This document shows, one piece after another, positions 15,898 to 24,363 of a DNA stretch of 45,681 bases. Position numbers and translations under genes: made by a program. The notes beneath the pieces were generated by a model. It was not told the origin of the DNA. It did not search any database and worked only from the letters and a program-made list of their open reading frames with translations. The DNA lies in contig OMZN01000138.1 in the NCBI GenBank assembly GCA_900315555.1, positions 1 to 45,681 on the forward strand, read 5' to 3'. Numbering within the stretch: position 1 is the stretch's first letter; every line of letters starts with the position of its first letter. This DNA comes from an uncultured Eubacteriales bacterium. GTDB taxonomy: Bacteria; Bacillota; Clostridia; Peptostreptococcales; Anaerovoracaceae.

Positions 15898-16154
15898 GAG
15901 TTGATAGATCTCCAGTTATAGTACTCATTGATTTTCTTTTCCCTCCATTTGTCCCGATCAGCGATGATGGCCAGCATTTCATCCACGATCTCTTCGGCGC
16001 TGCCCGGTTCTGCAGAAAGCAGATAGGCAATCATTCTGTTCATCGTTGATGGCGTACCCAGCTCCCGGGCAATCATGGTGCCCAGCTCTTTGGGATAGCC
16101 CCTGTCAGCCAGGATTTCCTCGATGATGCGGCACTTGTCAGTAAATTCATCCAT
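15894..16154 (-). CDS. Small protein of unknown function, coupled to the TylF-like methyltransferase
   Basis: An 86-residue acidic, probably all-helical cytosolic protein with no recognised family. It starts at an ATG with an AAGGGGG site 8 nt upstream, directly after the tsf terminator, and ends in a 4-bp overlap with the methyltransferase gene. The overlap, its own ribosome binding site and the convincing boundaries support a real gene. Its role may be as a partner or adaptor for the methyltransferase, which is only an inference from the coupling. Confidence 0.75.
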   Translation of the reverse strand: MDEFTDKCRIIEEILADRGYPKELGTMIARELGTPSTMNRMIAYLLSAEPGSAEEIVDEMLAIIADRDKWREKKINEYYNWRSINS

Positions 16155-16210
16155 CCAAGATACCCCCTTGTTCGGCAGTTCCTTTATATCTTCCAGCCCT
16201 GCTGTTTTCT

Positions 16211-16249
16211 AAGAAAAAGCATCGGTGGTCAAAGACCCCCGATGCTTTT
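16211..16249 (-). terminator. Intrinsic terminator after rpsB-tsf
   Basis: An 11-bp stem (AAAAGCATCGG with CCGATGCTTTT) is topped by an inner GGTC/GACC stem with a three-base AAA loop. On the minus strand it runs into TTTTTCTT. It lies about 25 bp after the tsf stop codon. Confidence 0.9.
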
Positions 16250-16272
16250 ACATTCTATGCAGTACGCATGCC

Positions 16273-17184
16273 CTATTTATTCATCTGCGCAGCGACCTCT
16301 GCGGCGAAATCCTCTTCCTTCTTTTCGAGTCCCTCGCCAACCTCATATCTGGCCATGCTGGCCACTTTGATGTCCTTGCCGATCGCTTTGGCGGATTCCT
16401 CCACATACTCTTGGACGCTCAGATCGCCGTTTTTGACGAACTTCTGATCCACGAGGCATACTTCCTTGAGCTCCTTCTTGATCTTGCCATCGACAATCTT
16501 GTCAACGATCTTTTCCGGTTTGCCCTCATTGAGAACCTCAGCGCGGAGAATCTCTCTCTCATGATCCAGGTAGTCCTGATCGACCTCTGTCTCATCCAGG
16601 AACCTGGGATTCATGGAAGCGACCTGCATAGCCACATCCTTGCCGACAGACTGGATTTCTTCGGCAGAAGCCTCTGTCGCAAGACCGACGATAACGCCGA
16701 TGGTGCCGCCGCCATGGATATAACCGGTGTAAACCACACCGTCCTCAGCCAGCTTGACGAACCTGCGGATGTTCATATTCTCGCCGATCGTAGCAATCTT
16801 ATTGTTCAGTGCATCCTTAACAGTACCATCCTCATAGGAAAGCGCCATGAATTCATCCATGTCCTTGGCGTCGCTGACCAGTGCCAGATCTGCAAGTCCC
16901 TGTACAAAATCGATGAACTCCTGGTTCTTGGCAACGAAGTCGGTCTCAGAGTTTACCTCAACCATAGCTGCCGCTTTTCCATCGGCTGCAAACGCCGTCT
17001 TCACAAGACCCATGGCAGCAATCCTTCCGGACTTTTTCTGTGCCTTCATGATCCCGTTTTCTCTCAGATAGTCAACGGCCTTATCGATATCACCGTCGGT
17101 CTCTACCAGGGCCTTCTTGCAATCCATCATGCCTGCGCCGGTCATTTCACGCAGTTCCTTTACCTGTGCTGCTTTGATCGCCAT
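16273..17184 (-). CDS. tsf: Translation elongation factor Ts
   Basis: A 303-residue full-length EF-Ts, the nucleotide exchange factor that recycles EF-Tu-GDP. The N-terminal UBA-like module AAQVKELREMTGAGMMDCKKAL and the following TDGDIDKAVDYLRENG are diagnostic. The core repeat VEVNSETDFVAKNQEF is also present. It follows rpsB in the universal order, with the start codon overlapping the rpsB stop by one base (TAATG), and is ended by the hairpin at 16211-16249. Confidence 0.98.
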   Translation of the reverse strand: MAIKAAQVKELREMTGAGMMDCKKALVETDGDIDKAVDYLRENGIMKAQKKSGRIAAMGLVKTAFAADGKAAAMVEVNSETDFVAKNQEFIDFVQGLADLALVSDAKDMDEFMALSYEDGTVKDALNNKIATIGENMNIRRFVKLAEDGVVYTGYIHGGGTIGVIVGLATEASAEEIQSVGKDVAMQVASMNPRFLDETEVDQDYLDHEREILRAEVLNEGKPEKIVDKIVDGKIKKELKEVCLVDQKFVKNGDLSVQEYVEESAKAIGKDIKVASMARYEVGEGLEKKEEDFAAEVAAQMNK

Positions 17185-17975
17185 TACTCGGATACCTCCT
17201 CCGTCTTTTCAGCTTCTGCTTCTTCCAACGTTTCCCCAGCGCCGGTTTCGGCTTCTTCTGCCTCGTCGGCTTCTTCTGCCTCCGCCATGCTCTCGCCCTG
17301 CTTGCCTTCCAGGACAGCATCGGCCATGCAGGAAGCAATCAGCTTGACAGCACGGATGGCGTCATCGTTGGCAGGAATGATATAGTCAACATCATCGGGA
17401 TCACAGTTGGTGTCCACGATGCCGATCACCGGAATACCAAGAATCTTGGCTTCCTTGATGGCAATTCTTTCCTTCTTGGGATCCACGATGAACATAGCAC
17501 CCGGCATGCCCTTCATATCACGGATGCCGCCCAGGAACTTCTGCAGCTTGTCATGCTCACGACGCAGATTCTGAACTTCTTTCTTGGACAGCTTCTCAAA
17601 GGTACCGTCTTCTTCCATCGTCTCGATATCTGCCAGCCTCTTGATTCTCTTGGAGATCGTCTTGTAGTTGGTCAGCATGCCGCCCAGCCATCTCTGGTTG
17701 ACATAGTATTCGCCGCACCGTACAGCTTCATCATAGATCGCATTCTGTGCCTGCTTTTTGGTGCCGACAAACAGGATCGGTTTGCCAGCCTCGGCAACCT
17801 CTCTCATGAAGTTATAAGCATCATCAATCAGATGCACGGTCTTCTGCAGATCGATGATGTAAATTCCGTTTCTCTCGGTGAAGATGTAAGGTGCCATCTT
17901 CGGGTTCCATCTTCTGGTCTGGTGACCGAAATGGACACCTGCTTCCAGTAATTGTTTCATTGATACGACTGCCAT
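17184..17975 (-). CDS. rpsB: 30S ribosomal protein S2
   Basis: A 263-residue S2. Diagnostic segments are [24 protein letters not shown], the WLGGMLTN motif and [22 protein letters not shown] Glu/Ala-rich acidic C-terminal tail (about 230-263) is longer than in many homologues. The start was fixed at the ATG with GGAGGAAGAAA upstream; the open frame runs much further upstream but that part has no protein-like features and contains the promoter. It is co-transcribed with tsf from a promoter at 18122-18150. Confidence 0.98.
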   Translation of the reverse strand: MAVVSMKQLLEAGVHFGHQTRRWNPKMAPYIFTERNGIYIIDLQKTVHLIDDAYNFMREVAEAGKPILFVGTKKQAQNAIYDEAVRCGEYYVNQRWLGGMLTNYKTISKRIKRLADIETMEEDGTFEKLSKKEVQNLRREHDKLQKFLGGIRDMKGMPGAMFIVDPKKERIAIKEAKILGIPVIGIVDTNCDPDDVDYIIPANDDAIRAVKLIASCMADAVLEGKQGESMAEAEEADEAEEAETGAGETLEEAEAEKTEEVSE

Positions 17976-18115
17976 TTTCTTCCTCCTGGTTTTGTTCATC
18001 CACCGGCGGCAAACAATCCGCTGAAACCGTCCAGAGTGGCTTATTCCCCGGTGCCGGCACCTTGCGTGCGCCATCCGATGTGAAAAATAAAGAATAGCGT
18101 ACTCCATAAAAGCAC
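17976..18115 (-). promoter_or_regulatory. 5' leader of rpsB-tsf
   Basis: About 140 nt lie between the predicted start site and the rpsB ATG. The leader contains the perfect palindrome GGTGCCGGCACC (18050-18061) and other GC-rich pairing segments. Autoregulation of rpsB by S2 through a leader is known in other bacteria, but I cannot match this sequence to a described structure. Confidence 0.4.
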
Positions 18116-18121
18116 CACAAT

Positions 18122-18150
18122 ATCTTACTATAAAAACCCCTGCAGCGCAA
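18122..18150 (-). promoter_or_regulatory. rpsB-tsf promoter
   Basis: On the minus strand TTGCGC (18145-18150) and TAAGAT (18122-18127) are separated by 17 bp. The start site is predicted near 18115. No other good promoter is seen in the 430-bp gap between rpsB and larC. Confidence 0.65.
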
Positions 18151-18181
18151 GCCGGAAATGGCAGAGAAAAGGGCTTCCTGC

Positions 18182-18212
18182 AAAAAAAAGCCACATCACA
18201 AACCGCATGATG
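18182..18212 (-). terminator. Possible terminator of the etf-to-larC transcript
   Basis: On the minus strand a modest CATCA/TGATG stem is followed after four bases by a run of eight T residues (18182-18189), just upstream of the rpsB promoter. The stem is weak, so termination here is tentative. The segment 18213-18330 between this site and the larC-distal hairpins holds no gene I can support. Confidence 0.4.
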
Positions 18213-18330
18213 AAGAAAAGAGGAAATTCTGACCCGGCAGCATGCAGCGAACAAGACCATAGGGAAATCCACGCTCCATATCGACATTTCCACGCCTCTT
18301 AACCCACGGCAGCCGGCACAGATGATAAAA

Positions 18331-18403
18331 TGCAGATGGGCAGATGTACTGCCCCTGCAAAGGAAGACAGGCGCTTGGCACGACGCCTGTCTTCCTTTGC
18401 AGG
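18331..18403 (-). other. Long 20-bp hairpin and overlapping alternative hairpin after larC
   Basis: CCTGCAAAGGAAGACAGGCG (18354-18373) is perfectly complementary to 18384-18403 around a 10-nt loop, and begins 2 bp after the larC stop. A second stem (GGGCAG 18338-18343 with CTGCCC 18349-18354, plus outer TGCAG/CTGCA) shares bases 18354-18359, so the two cannot fully coexist. Only TTTTATC follows the second stem, so neither is a classical terminator. Confidence 0.7.
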
Positions 18404-18405
18404 AA

Positions 18406-19755
18406 TCACTCCATGCCGGAAAGAATTCTCCGATACGCTTCTTCAAAGACGATGCCCGCCTGCTCTGCAGCAGCCCGCACGCTTTCATATTCCGGATAGG
18501 CCCGCTCTGTGCCGCCGGGCAGACGGCAGACTTTAAAGAGAATCTCCCCCAGCGGCGTTTCTCTTGCCTCTTCCCGACGCGCCAGCACAGTACGCTGCTC
18601 GCTGCGTCTGCGCACGCCGATGGTGGTTGTACATGCAAAGAGAATGCGCTCCATCTCCGCTGTCTGCGGCGGTGTGCAAAGAACGGTCAGCTTCACCGCC
18701 GGCCGGTTTTTCTTCATATAAATCGGCGTGAAAAACACATCCCTGGCACCCGCCGCAAGCAGCGTCTCCATAGCGCTGCCCAGCATCTCCCCGGTGCCGT
18801 CATCAATATTGGTTTCAAGACAGACTACCTGGTCTTCTGTTTCCCGCTTCTCTTCATCCAGCGAAATCAGCATCACGCGCAAAATACTGGCCACGGCATA
18901 CTCCCGTTTGCCGGCACCCATGCCGATTTTCTCCACACAATAGGAAGCCGGCAAGGCAGCATCGGTTCGAAGCGCCGCCGCAGCCGCCGCACCGGTAGGT
19001 GTTACAAATTCGCCGTCGACACCCAGAGGCCGCATGGGAATCTGATACCGCTCGACAATATTGGCCACGGCAGGCACCGGCACCGGCAGGATGCCGTGCT
19101 GACAGCGTACGGTACCGCTTCCCTCACTGAGAGAAGGCACAAAGGCCCTCCTTATGCCGAGATCATCGATGCATACTGCAATAGCGACGATATCGACAAT
19201 GGAATCCACCGCACCGACCTCATGAAAGTGAACCTCTTCACGGGGGACACCGTGAGCCTTTGCCTCGGCCTCTGCCAGAATATCGAACATCTTCTTTGCA
19301 AGCGACCGTGCTCCGTCGGTCAGAGCGGCGCCCTCAAGGATCGCCGTCACCTCCCGCAGGCCGCGGTGCACATGCCCGTAATGGTGCTCGTGATCGTGAT
19401 CATGCTCATGGCTTTGATGGTGCTCGTGATCATGATCGTGTTCATGGCTGTGATGATGTTCATGCGCCTGGCCGGCGTGTTCGGCCGCTGCATGCAGATC
19501 CGCCCCGGGGCTTCGTTCGCCATGCAGATAGGCCATATCGTGATCGTGATTTTCTTCCCGGAGAATCACATGAAAATCGCAGCAGGCCAGACCAGCTTTC
19601 TTCACTTGTGAAATTTCAATCTCATATCCATCCAGCGGAAGAGAATCCAGCACCTTGACAAGCTTTTCCCGATCGGCGCCAAGATCCAGCAGCGCTGCCA
19701 CCAGCATGTCGCCGGCGATACCCGCAGCCGCTTCGATATACAATGCTTTGCCCAT
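18406..19755 (-). CDS. larC: LarC, nickel chelatase for the nickel-pincer cofactor
   Basis: A 449-residue LarC (formerly DUF111). It inserts nickel into the pyridinium bis-thiocarboxylate nucleotide used by LarA enzymes. Seen are the N-terminal [53 protein letters not shown], the TPTGAA segment, and a CTP-binding-like C-terminal half. Residues about 60-130 form a His-rich nickel-binding loop with a 12-residue tandem repeat. The ATG has AGGAG 8 nt upstream and lies 11 bp after rsmE. In Lactiplantibacillus LarC is made from two frames by ribosomal frameshifting, whereas here it is one uninterrupted frame. It supports a functional LarA at 1491-2744. Confidence 0.93.
   Translation of the reverse strand: MGKALYIEAAAGIAGDMLVAALLDLGADREKLVKVLDSLPLDGYEIEISQVKKAGLACCDFHVILREENHDHDMAYLHGERSPGADLHAAAEHAGQAHEHHHSHEHDHDHEHHQSHEHDHDHEHHYGHVHRGLREVTAILEGAALTDGARSLAKKMFDILAEAEAKAHGVPREEVHFHEVGAVDSIVDIVAIAVCIDDLGIRRAFVPSLSEGSGTVRCQHGILPVPVPAVANIVERYQIPMRPLGVDGEFVTPTGAAAAAALRTDAALPASYCVEKIGMGAGKREYAVASILRVMLISLDEEKRETEDQVVCLETNIDDGTGEMLGSAMETLLAAGARDVFFTPIYMKKNRPAVKLTVLCTPPQTAEMERILFACTTTIGVRRRSEQRTVLARREEARETPLGEILFKVCRLPGGTERAYPEYESVRAAAEQAGIVFEEAYRRILSGME
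19381..19452 (-). repeat. 36-bp tandem repeat encoding the His-rich loop of LarC
   Basis: Two adjacent 36-bp units (19381-19416 and 19417-19452) match at 32 of 36 positions and encode 12-residue units rich in His, Asp and Glu. The third-base differences keep the protein repeat intact. Slippage could change the number of metal-binding units. Confidence 0.85.
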
Positions 19756-19766
19756 GATGGTTTCTC

Positions 19767-20504
19767 CTATTGCATTTCCAGCTCGTACATGCACATGGCC
19801 GCCGCCACGGGACCCGCCGTCTCCGTGCGCAGGATGGTTTTGCCAAGGGATACACTGATCCCGCCGGAGAAAAGAATGTGCCCGGCCTCTTCATCAGAAA
19901 AACCGCCCTCCGGACCGACGATGATGGCGATCCGCTTCGGCTTTTCCTTCAGTCCGCGCAGGCACTGTTTGATGGTGCGCTTTTCCTCGTTTTCATAGGG
20001 GAAAAGGATCAGATCGTAGGTATCCGCCAGCGTTGAAAAATCATCGGGATAGATGGGCTCCGTCACCACCGGGACGATGCCCCTGCGGCATTGTTTAGCT
20101 GCTTCCCGGGCAATGGTATTATAACGGATGATCTTTTTGCCGTATTTACCGTTATCCGCCACCACACTGCGCATCATAAATACGGGGACGATCTGCACGA
20201 CGCCCAATTCGGTACACTTCTGCACCACCTGCTCCATTCTGTCCCCTTTGGGAACGCCCTGATAGAGCGTAATCTCTAAGGAAGGTTCCCTGGCAAACCG
20301 CTGTTTGTCTTCAATGACAGCTTCCACCGCATCCTCTTCCACAGAGACAATCCGGCATCGATATTCCCAGCTGCTGGAATCGGAAACCTCGATGACATCA
20401 CCGGGGCGAAGCCGCAGAACCTTTCGAATATGTCTGACATCTTCGCCATCGATCAGGATGCTCTTACCAACAACCTGAGAGGCGTCCACAAAAAACCTAT
20501 GCAT
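19767..20504 (-). CDS. rsmE: 16S rRNA (uracil-1498-N3)-methyltransferase
   Basis: A 245-residue SPOUT-family methyltransferase that methylates U1498 of 16S rRNA using S-adenosylmethionine. An N-terminal PUA-like domain (HHIRKVLRLRPGD-type segment near residues 24-38) precedes the knotted domain. The knot motifs IVGPEGGFSDEEA and LGKTILRTETAGP are intact. It overlaps the end of prmA by 8 bp, and prmA-rsmE is a common pair in Bacillota. larC follows after 11 bp. Confidence 0.96.
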   Translation of the reverse strand: MHRFFVDASQVVGKSILIDGEDVRHIRKVLRLRPGDVIEVSDSSSWEYRCRIVSVEEDAVEAVIEDKQRFAREPSLEITLYQGVPKGDRMEQVVQKCTELGVVQIVPVFMMRSVVADNGKYGKKIIRYNTIAREAAKQCRRGIVPVVTEPIYPDDFSTLADTYDLILFPYENEEKRTIKQCLRGLKEKPKRIAIIVGPEGGFSDEEAGHILFSGGISVSLGKTILRTETAGPVAAAMCMYELEMQ

Positions 20505-21429
20505 ACTTAGCCGCGATCGCGCACCATTCTCCTTTCTCTTTTATTTCCATGATTTCCATTCCTGCCTTTCGGACAGCATCAAGGACATCCTGCTTCTTTT
20601 CGATCAGAATCCCCGATGAAATAAAAATTCCACCCGGGCAGAGATGCGCCGGAACATGGGCACTGAGCATGCAGATCAAATCGGCCATCAGATTGGCCAC
20701 CACGATGTCCGCCGTCCAGTCCACACCCTGCACCAAATCACCCTCGCAAATCTCTACCCGGTCCTGCATACCGTTGATCCGGATATTCTCCTCTGCCACC
20801 TGACATGCGGTAGGATCGATATCAATGCCAAGCACACGCTCGGCCCCTTCGGCAGCCGCCGCCATAGCAAGAATGCCGCTGCCGGTGCCGATATCAAGTA
20901 TCCGTTTGCCGCTGCATCCGAGCTCTTCCAGCAAGGCAGCACACAAAGCGGTCGTCTCATGCGATCCTGTCCCGAAAGCCATCCCCGGATCCAGAACAAT
21001 GATCTTCTTGTCGCTGCCGAAGGCGGCGCGTACCTTTTCCTCCGGCTCCCAGCTCGGCCGAACAACAATCTGGCTCGTCAGCGGCTGCACCTTGAACTGC
21101 CGCTTGTAGGAGTCCACCCAGTCCTGTTCCCTGACAATCTCCATCTCCATGGCATGGCCGGCAAAAGCACGCTTGACCTGTGCCATCAAAGCCAGGCCTT
21201 CTTCGCTTTCCTCCACATAGACACAGATCTGCGGATCCTGCGTCCGATCGGCCTGCACCAGAGCAGGCTCGATGTAATCCCATGCATACGCCTGCTTTTC
21301 TGCCATCATTTCATCGACGATGGCGTTGTCGACAATCTGCGTCGAGGTGATGCCCATCTCCGCCAGCTTCCAGGTAGCTTCCTCCAGGGCCTCACGCGGA
21401 AGCCGAATCTTCAGTTCGCGATAGTCCAT
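20497..21429 (-). CDS. prmA: Ribosomal protein L11 methyltransferase
   Basis: A 310-residue PrmA, which trimethylates ribosomal protein L11 at several amino groups. The N-terminal L11-recognition domain is followed by a class I methyltransferase fold with VLDPGMAFGTGSHETT, the cofactor loop ILDIGTGSGILAMAAA and VANLMADLI. The ATG overlaps the stop of the macro-domain gene by one base (TGATG), and an AGGAGG site precedes it. The end overlaps rsmE by 8 bp. Confidence 0.96.
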   Translation of the reverse strand: MDYRELKIRLPREALEEATWKLAEMGITSTQIVDNAIVDEMMAEKQAYAWDYIEPALVQADRTQDPQICVYVEESEEGLALMAQVKRAFAGHAMEMEIVREQDWVDSYKRQFKVQPLTSQIVVRPSWEPEEKVRAAFGSDKKIIVLDPGMAFGTGSHETTALCAALLEELGCSGKRILDIGTGSGILAMAAAAEGAERVLGIDIDPTACQVAEENIRINGMQDRVEICEGDLVQGVDWTADIVVANLMADLICMLSAHVPAHLCPGGIFISSGILIEKKQDVLDAVRKAGMEIMEIKEKGEWCAIAAKYA

Positions 21430-22445
21430 CAGTCCTCCTCTTCCGTGATTTCCTGGATCATGCGCCGGTAAATCACCGTATCCTCATGGTTGTGCGTACA
21501 GAAGATGACCGTGATGCCCTCATCTCCCTTATCCGCCAGCCAGTCATCCACAGCAGACACAGCAATGCGCGCCGCTTCCTCCTTGGGGTAGCCGTAAACG
21601 CCGGTCGAGATGCAGGGAAAAGCGATACTCAAAAGCTCATGCTCATATGCCAGATTCAGTGAATTGATATAGCAGGACCGCAGGAGATCCGCCTCCTCCG
21701 GTCTTCCTGAATAGATGGGGCCCACGGTATGAATGACATACTCCGCCGGCAGATCGTAGCCCCAGGTCATCTTGGCCTCTCCGGTGGGACATCCGTGCAG
21801 ATCCCGGCATTCCTCCAGGAGTTTAGGTCCGGCAGCGCGATGAATGGCACCATCCACGCCGCTGCCGCCAAGCAGCGTATTGTTAGCCGCATTGACGATG
21901 GCATCCACCTCAAGGCGGGTGATATCTCCCTCCAGCAGGAGGATCTTCGTTTCCTCGGCAAAGTCTTCAAGGCCTTCCCGCATAGCTTCCATGATTTCCC
22001 GCGGCAGTACAAAACCGCCATCATGCCAGGGGTCGATCACAATACCCGCCAGATCATCCTCCCCGGTTACATAGAAAATGATCGATGCAATGCTGTCGCT
22101 GACTCTTGAGGTGGCATCTCCCTTGTCCACCTCCTCCTCAGAGGTGAAAACCGGAACCCATGCCTCACCGTCATCATCTTCGAGTGTCTTGACAATAAAG
22201 CCGGGGTCTTCCCCGTCAGCCACTGTCAGCTGCGTCTGATCCGCAGGATCTTCCTCGAGCTTCTCCATCGTCTCCTGAGGAATATCCACCGGCATCAGCA
22301 CCTCAGCGTCCATGAAGGCTGCTTCCATGATGCAGTCAACCACCGTCTCGAAATGGTCGTCGCTTTCATCCTCTGCAAAGACATCGATCGCCTTCCGTAT
22401 CGCCAGAATACTGTCTTCCGTCTTTGTCTGTACCGATTTCGTCAT
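21429..22445 (-). CDS. SseB-like N-terminal domain fused to a macro domain
   Basis: A 338-residue two-part protein. Residues about 20-130 resemble the SseB N-terminal domain ([32 protein letters not shown]). Residues about 165-330 form a macro domain with the ADP-ribose motifs [30 protein letters not shown] and STGVYGYP. Macro domains of this type remove ADP-ribose from proteins or hydrolyse O-acetyl-ADP-ribose. The SseB part has no settled enzymatic role. The start is the ATG with AAAAGGAGAA upstream. It lies 37 bp after etfA1 and directly before prmA. The fusion occurs in other Clostridia to my recollection, but its substrate is not known. Confidence 0.85.
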   Translation of the reverse strand: MTKSVQTKTEDSILAIRKAIDVFAEDESDDHFETVVDCIMEAAFMDAEVLMPVDIPQETMEKLEEDPADQTQLTVADGEDPGFIVKTLEDDDGEAWVPVFTSEEEVDKGDATSRVSDSIASIIFYVTGEDDLAGIVIDPWHDGGFVLPREIMEAMREGLEDFAEETKILLLEGDITRLEVDAIVNAANNTLLGGSGVDGAIHRAAGPKLLEECRDLHGCPTGEAKMTWGYDLPAEYVIHTVGPIYSGRPEEADLLRSCYINSLNLAYEHELLSIAFPCISTGVYGYPKEEAARIAVSAVDDWLADKGDEGITVIFCTHNHEDTVIYRRMIQEITEEED

Positions 22446-22482
22446 TCCCGTTCTCCTTTTTAACCTGTACACAAAGCAGCGT

Positions 22483-23538
22483 TTAGCGCTGCCGTTCAAC
22501 GGGCAGATCAGCCGCTTCGCTAAGCTCGTCAAGCAGCGCCTGGGCATCGTCCCACTGGCGAATCAGCGCAGGCACCACATCATATAAATCGCCCACGATA
22601 CCATAATCCGCCGTCTCAAAGATAGGGGCCGAGGGATCCTCGTTGATGGCCACGATCACATCAGCATCCTCCATGCCCGCCGTAAACTGCAGCGAACCGG
22701 ATACACCGCATGCGATGAACAGCTTCGGCCGCACCGTGACGCCGGTCTGCCCGATCTGCATGCTTTTCGGCACCCAACCGGCATCCACGGCGGCACGGGT
22801 GGCAGCCACAACGCCGCCGGCCTTTTCCGCCAGCTGCTTCAGCAGATCAAAGCCGTCTGCTTCTCCCAGTCCCCGGCCGCCGCAGACGATGACATCTGCC
22901 TGCGCCAGACCGGTATCTGCACCGGCATCTTCGATGGTCTCCGCCACTTCCGTCCCGATCGCTGTCTCATCGATAACAGGCGTCAGGCAGAGGACTTCCC
23001 CTTCTGCCTGATGATCAGCCTCTGCAGGACGCATCACCCCCGGGCGGACCGTCACCATCTGCGGGCGTTTCGTCTCGCAGACAATGGTAGCCATCATATT
23101 CTCACCAAACGCCGGCTTCGTCGCATAAAGCAGTCCATCATGCACCCGGAGCCGGGCAGCATCTGCCGTCAGGCCGGTACCCAGTTCGACCGCAGCCCGC
23201 GGGGCAAGATCCATCCCGCGAAAAGTGGCTCCAAAGAGCACAATCTCCGGATCGATCTGCCGCAGCGCCTGCACAGTGGCACGCGCATAGCCTTCGCTGC
23301 TGTAGGAAGCAAGCGCCGGATGCTCTGCAAGGCAGACCCTGTCTGCTCCCAGGGCAAAGCAGGCCTTGGCATGCTGCGCCACGGCACTGCCGCAAAGAAG
23401 AACCGTCACATCCTGTCCGTCAGCCGCCAGACCACAGGCCGCAGCCACCAGCTCTCTTGTGACCTCAACAGGCCCCTCCTGATCATATTCTGCCACGATA
23501 ACGATATCGCCCGGCTTATCTTTCTTTTCCTTCTCCAT
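22483..23538 (-). CDS. etfA: Electron transfer flavoprotein alpha subunit (copy 1)
   Basis: A 351-residue EtfA. The N-terminal half is the ETF fold shared with EtfB, and the C-terminal half carries the FAD-binding segment [26 protein letters not shown] and [20 protein letters not shown]. With EtfB it shuttles electrons to or from acyl-CoA dehydrogenases. An ATG with GGAG 6 nt upstream was chosen; a GTG four codons earlier overlaps the etfB stop but lacks a site. It follows etfB1 and the acyl-CoA dehydrogenase in one operon. Whether this pair performs electron bifurcation with ferredoxin cannot be judged by eye. Confidence 0.95.
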   Translation of the reverse strand: MEKEKKDKPGDIVIVAEYDQEGPVEVTRELVAAACGLAADGQDVTVLLCGSAVAQHAKACFALGADRVCLAEHPALASYSSEGYARATVQALRQIDPEIVLFGATFRGMDLAPRAAVELGTGLTADAARLRVHDGLLYATKPAFGENMMATIVCETKRPQMVTVRPGVMRPAEADHQAEGEVLCLTPVIDETAIGTEVAETIEDAGADTGLAQADVIVCGGRGLGEADGFDLLKQLAEKAGGVVAATRAAVDAGWVPKSMQIGQTGVTVRPKLFIACGVSGSLQFTAGMEDADVIVAINEDPSAPIFETADYGIVGDLYDVVPALIRQWDDAQALLDELSEAADLPVERQR

Positions 23539-23549
23539 TTCCTTCTCCA

Positions 23550-24347
23550 CTAGATTGCATGGATCTTTTTGAGCTGGGCCAGCAGGAGAGCCGCTGTCTC
23601 CTGTTCACTGTCCCCTTTGATCATAACTCCTGCACCGCCTTTTTCGGGTGCGAAGGAATCTATCACACGGGTAGGAGAAGCCTGCAGTCCGGCCTTTTCC
23701 GGATCCACACCGGCCTGCACGGCATCCCATACGCAAAGATCCGGATTCTCTTCGAAGATCCGGGGAATCGACATGAACCGCGGCACGTTGAGCGCGCCGC
23801 TCACTGTGAGGAGGCAGGGCATCTTCACGCGCACCATCTCATGGCCCCTCCTATAGGGACGCCGCACCAGGAGGTGCCTGCCATCCGGTTCCACCTCCAT
23901 CTGATCCACAAAGCTCACCTGCGGGATGCCAAGCCGGCCCGCAACCTCCGGCCCTACCTGTCCCGTTTCGCCATCCTGCGCCTTGCTGCCACACAAAATC
24001 AAATCAAAGGCGCCCATCTTCTGAAGTGCGCAGGTCAGCACATAGGATGTCGCATAGGTGTCCGACTCGGCCAGCGCCTTATCGGATACCAGGACCGCAT
24101 GGTCGGCACCCATGGCAAGACATTCAAAAAGCATATCCTCGGCTTGGCGAGGGCCCATCGACAGGACGCTGACGGTAGTATCCTTAACAGCATCTTTGAT
24201 CGCAAGCGCCGCCTCCAGCGCATGCGCATCATCCGGGTTCATTTTTACCGGCGCACCATGCCTCTGCAGGGATCCGGTTTTAGGATCGATCTTGATCTTC
24301 TCCGTATCGGGCACCTGCTTAGCACAGACCAGCACACGAAATGTCAT
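23550..24347 (-). CDS. etfB: Electron transfer flavoprotein beta subunit (copy 1)
   Basis: A 265-residue EtfB that binds AMP or a second FAD and forms the heterodimer with EtfA. Family features are the VCAKQVPDTEKIKIDPKTGSL start, NPDDAHALEAAL, LSMGPRQAEDML, the GSKAQDGETGQVGPEVAGRLG segment and PRFMSIPRIFE. The ATG is preceded by AAGGGGAG and lies 16 bp after the acyl-CoA dehydrogenase stop, while its TAG stop overlaps an alternative GTG of etfA. It is a paralogue of the etfB at 27051-27848, which is the same length. Confidence 0.95.
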   Translation of the reverse strand: MTFRVLVCAKQVPDTEKIKIDPKTGSLQRHGAPVKMNPDDAHALEAALAIKDAVKDTTVSVLSMGPRQAEDMLFECLAMGADHAVLVSDKALAESDTYATSYVLTCALQKMGAFDLILCGSKAQDGETGQVGPEVAGRLGIPQVSFVDQMEVEPDGRHLLVRRPYRRGHEMVRVKMPCLLTVSGALNVPRFMSIPRIFEENPDLCVWDAVQAGVDPEKAGLQASPTRVIDSFAPEKGGAGVMIKGDSEQETAALLLAQLKKIHAI

Positions 24348-24363
24348 TTTTTCTCCCCTTATC

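Noticed and set aside
18213-18330. Possible 6S or SRP RNA upstream of rpsB
   Set aside because: The SRP signature GGAAGGAAGCAGCC is absent and no 6S-like closing helix could be paired by eye; no promoter is seen for a separate RNA.
17976-18638. Long upstream extension of the rpsB reading frame
   Set aside because: The extension has no protein-like features, crosses the predicted promoter and leader and runs into larC; the ATG at 17975 has a strong GGAGGAAG site and gives the standard S2 start.
19381-19452. Tandem repeat resembling a small CRISPR or minisatellite array
   Set aside because: There are only two abutting units with no spacers, and they encode the in-frame His-rich loop of LarC.
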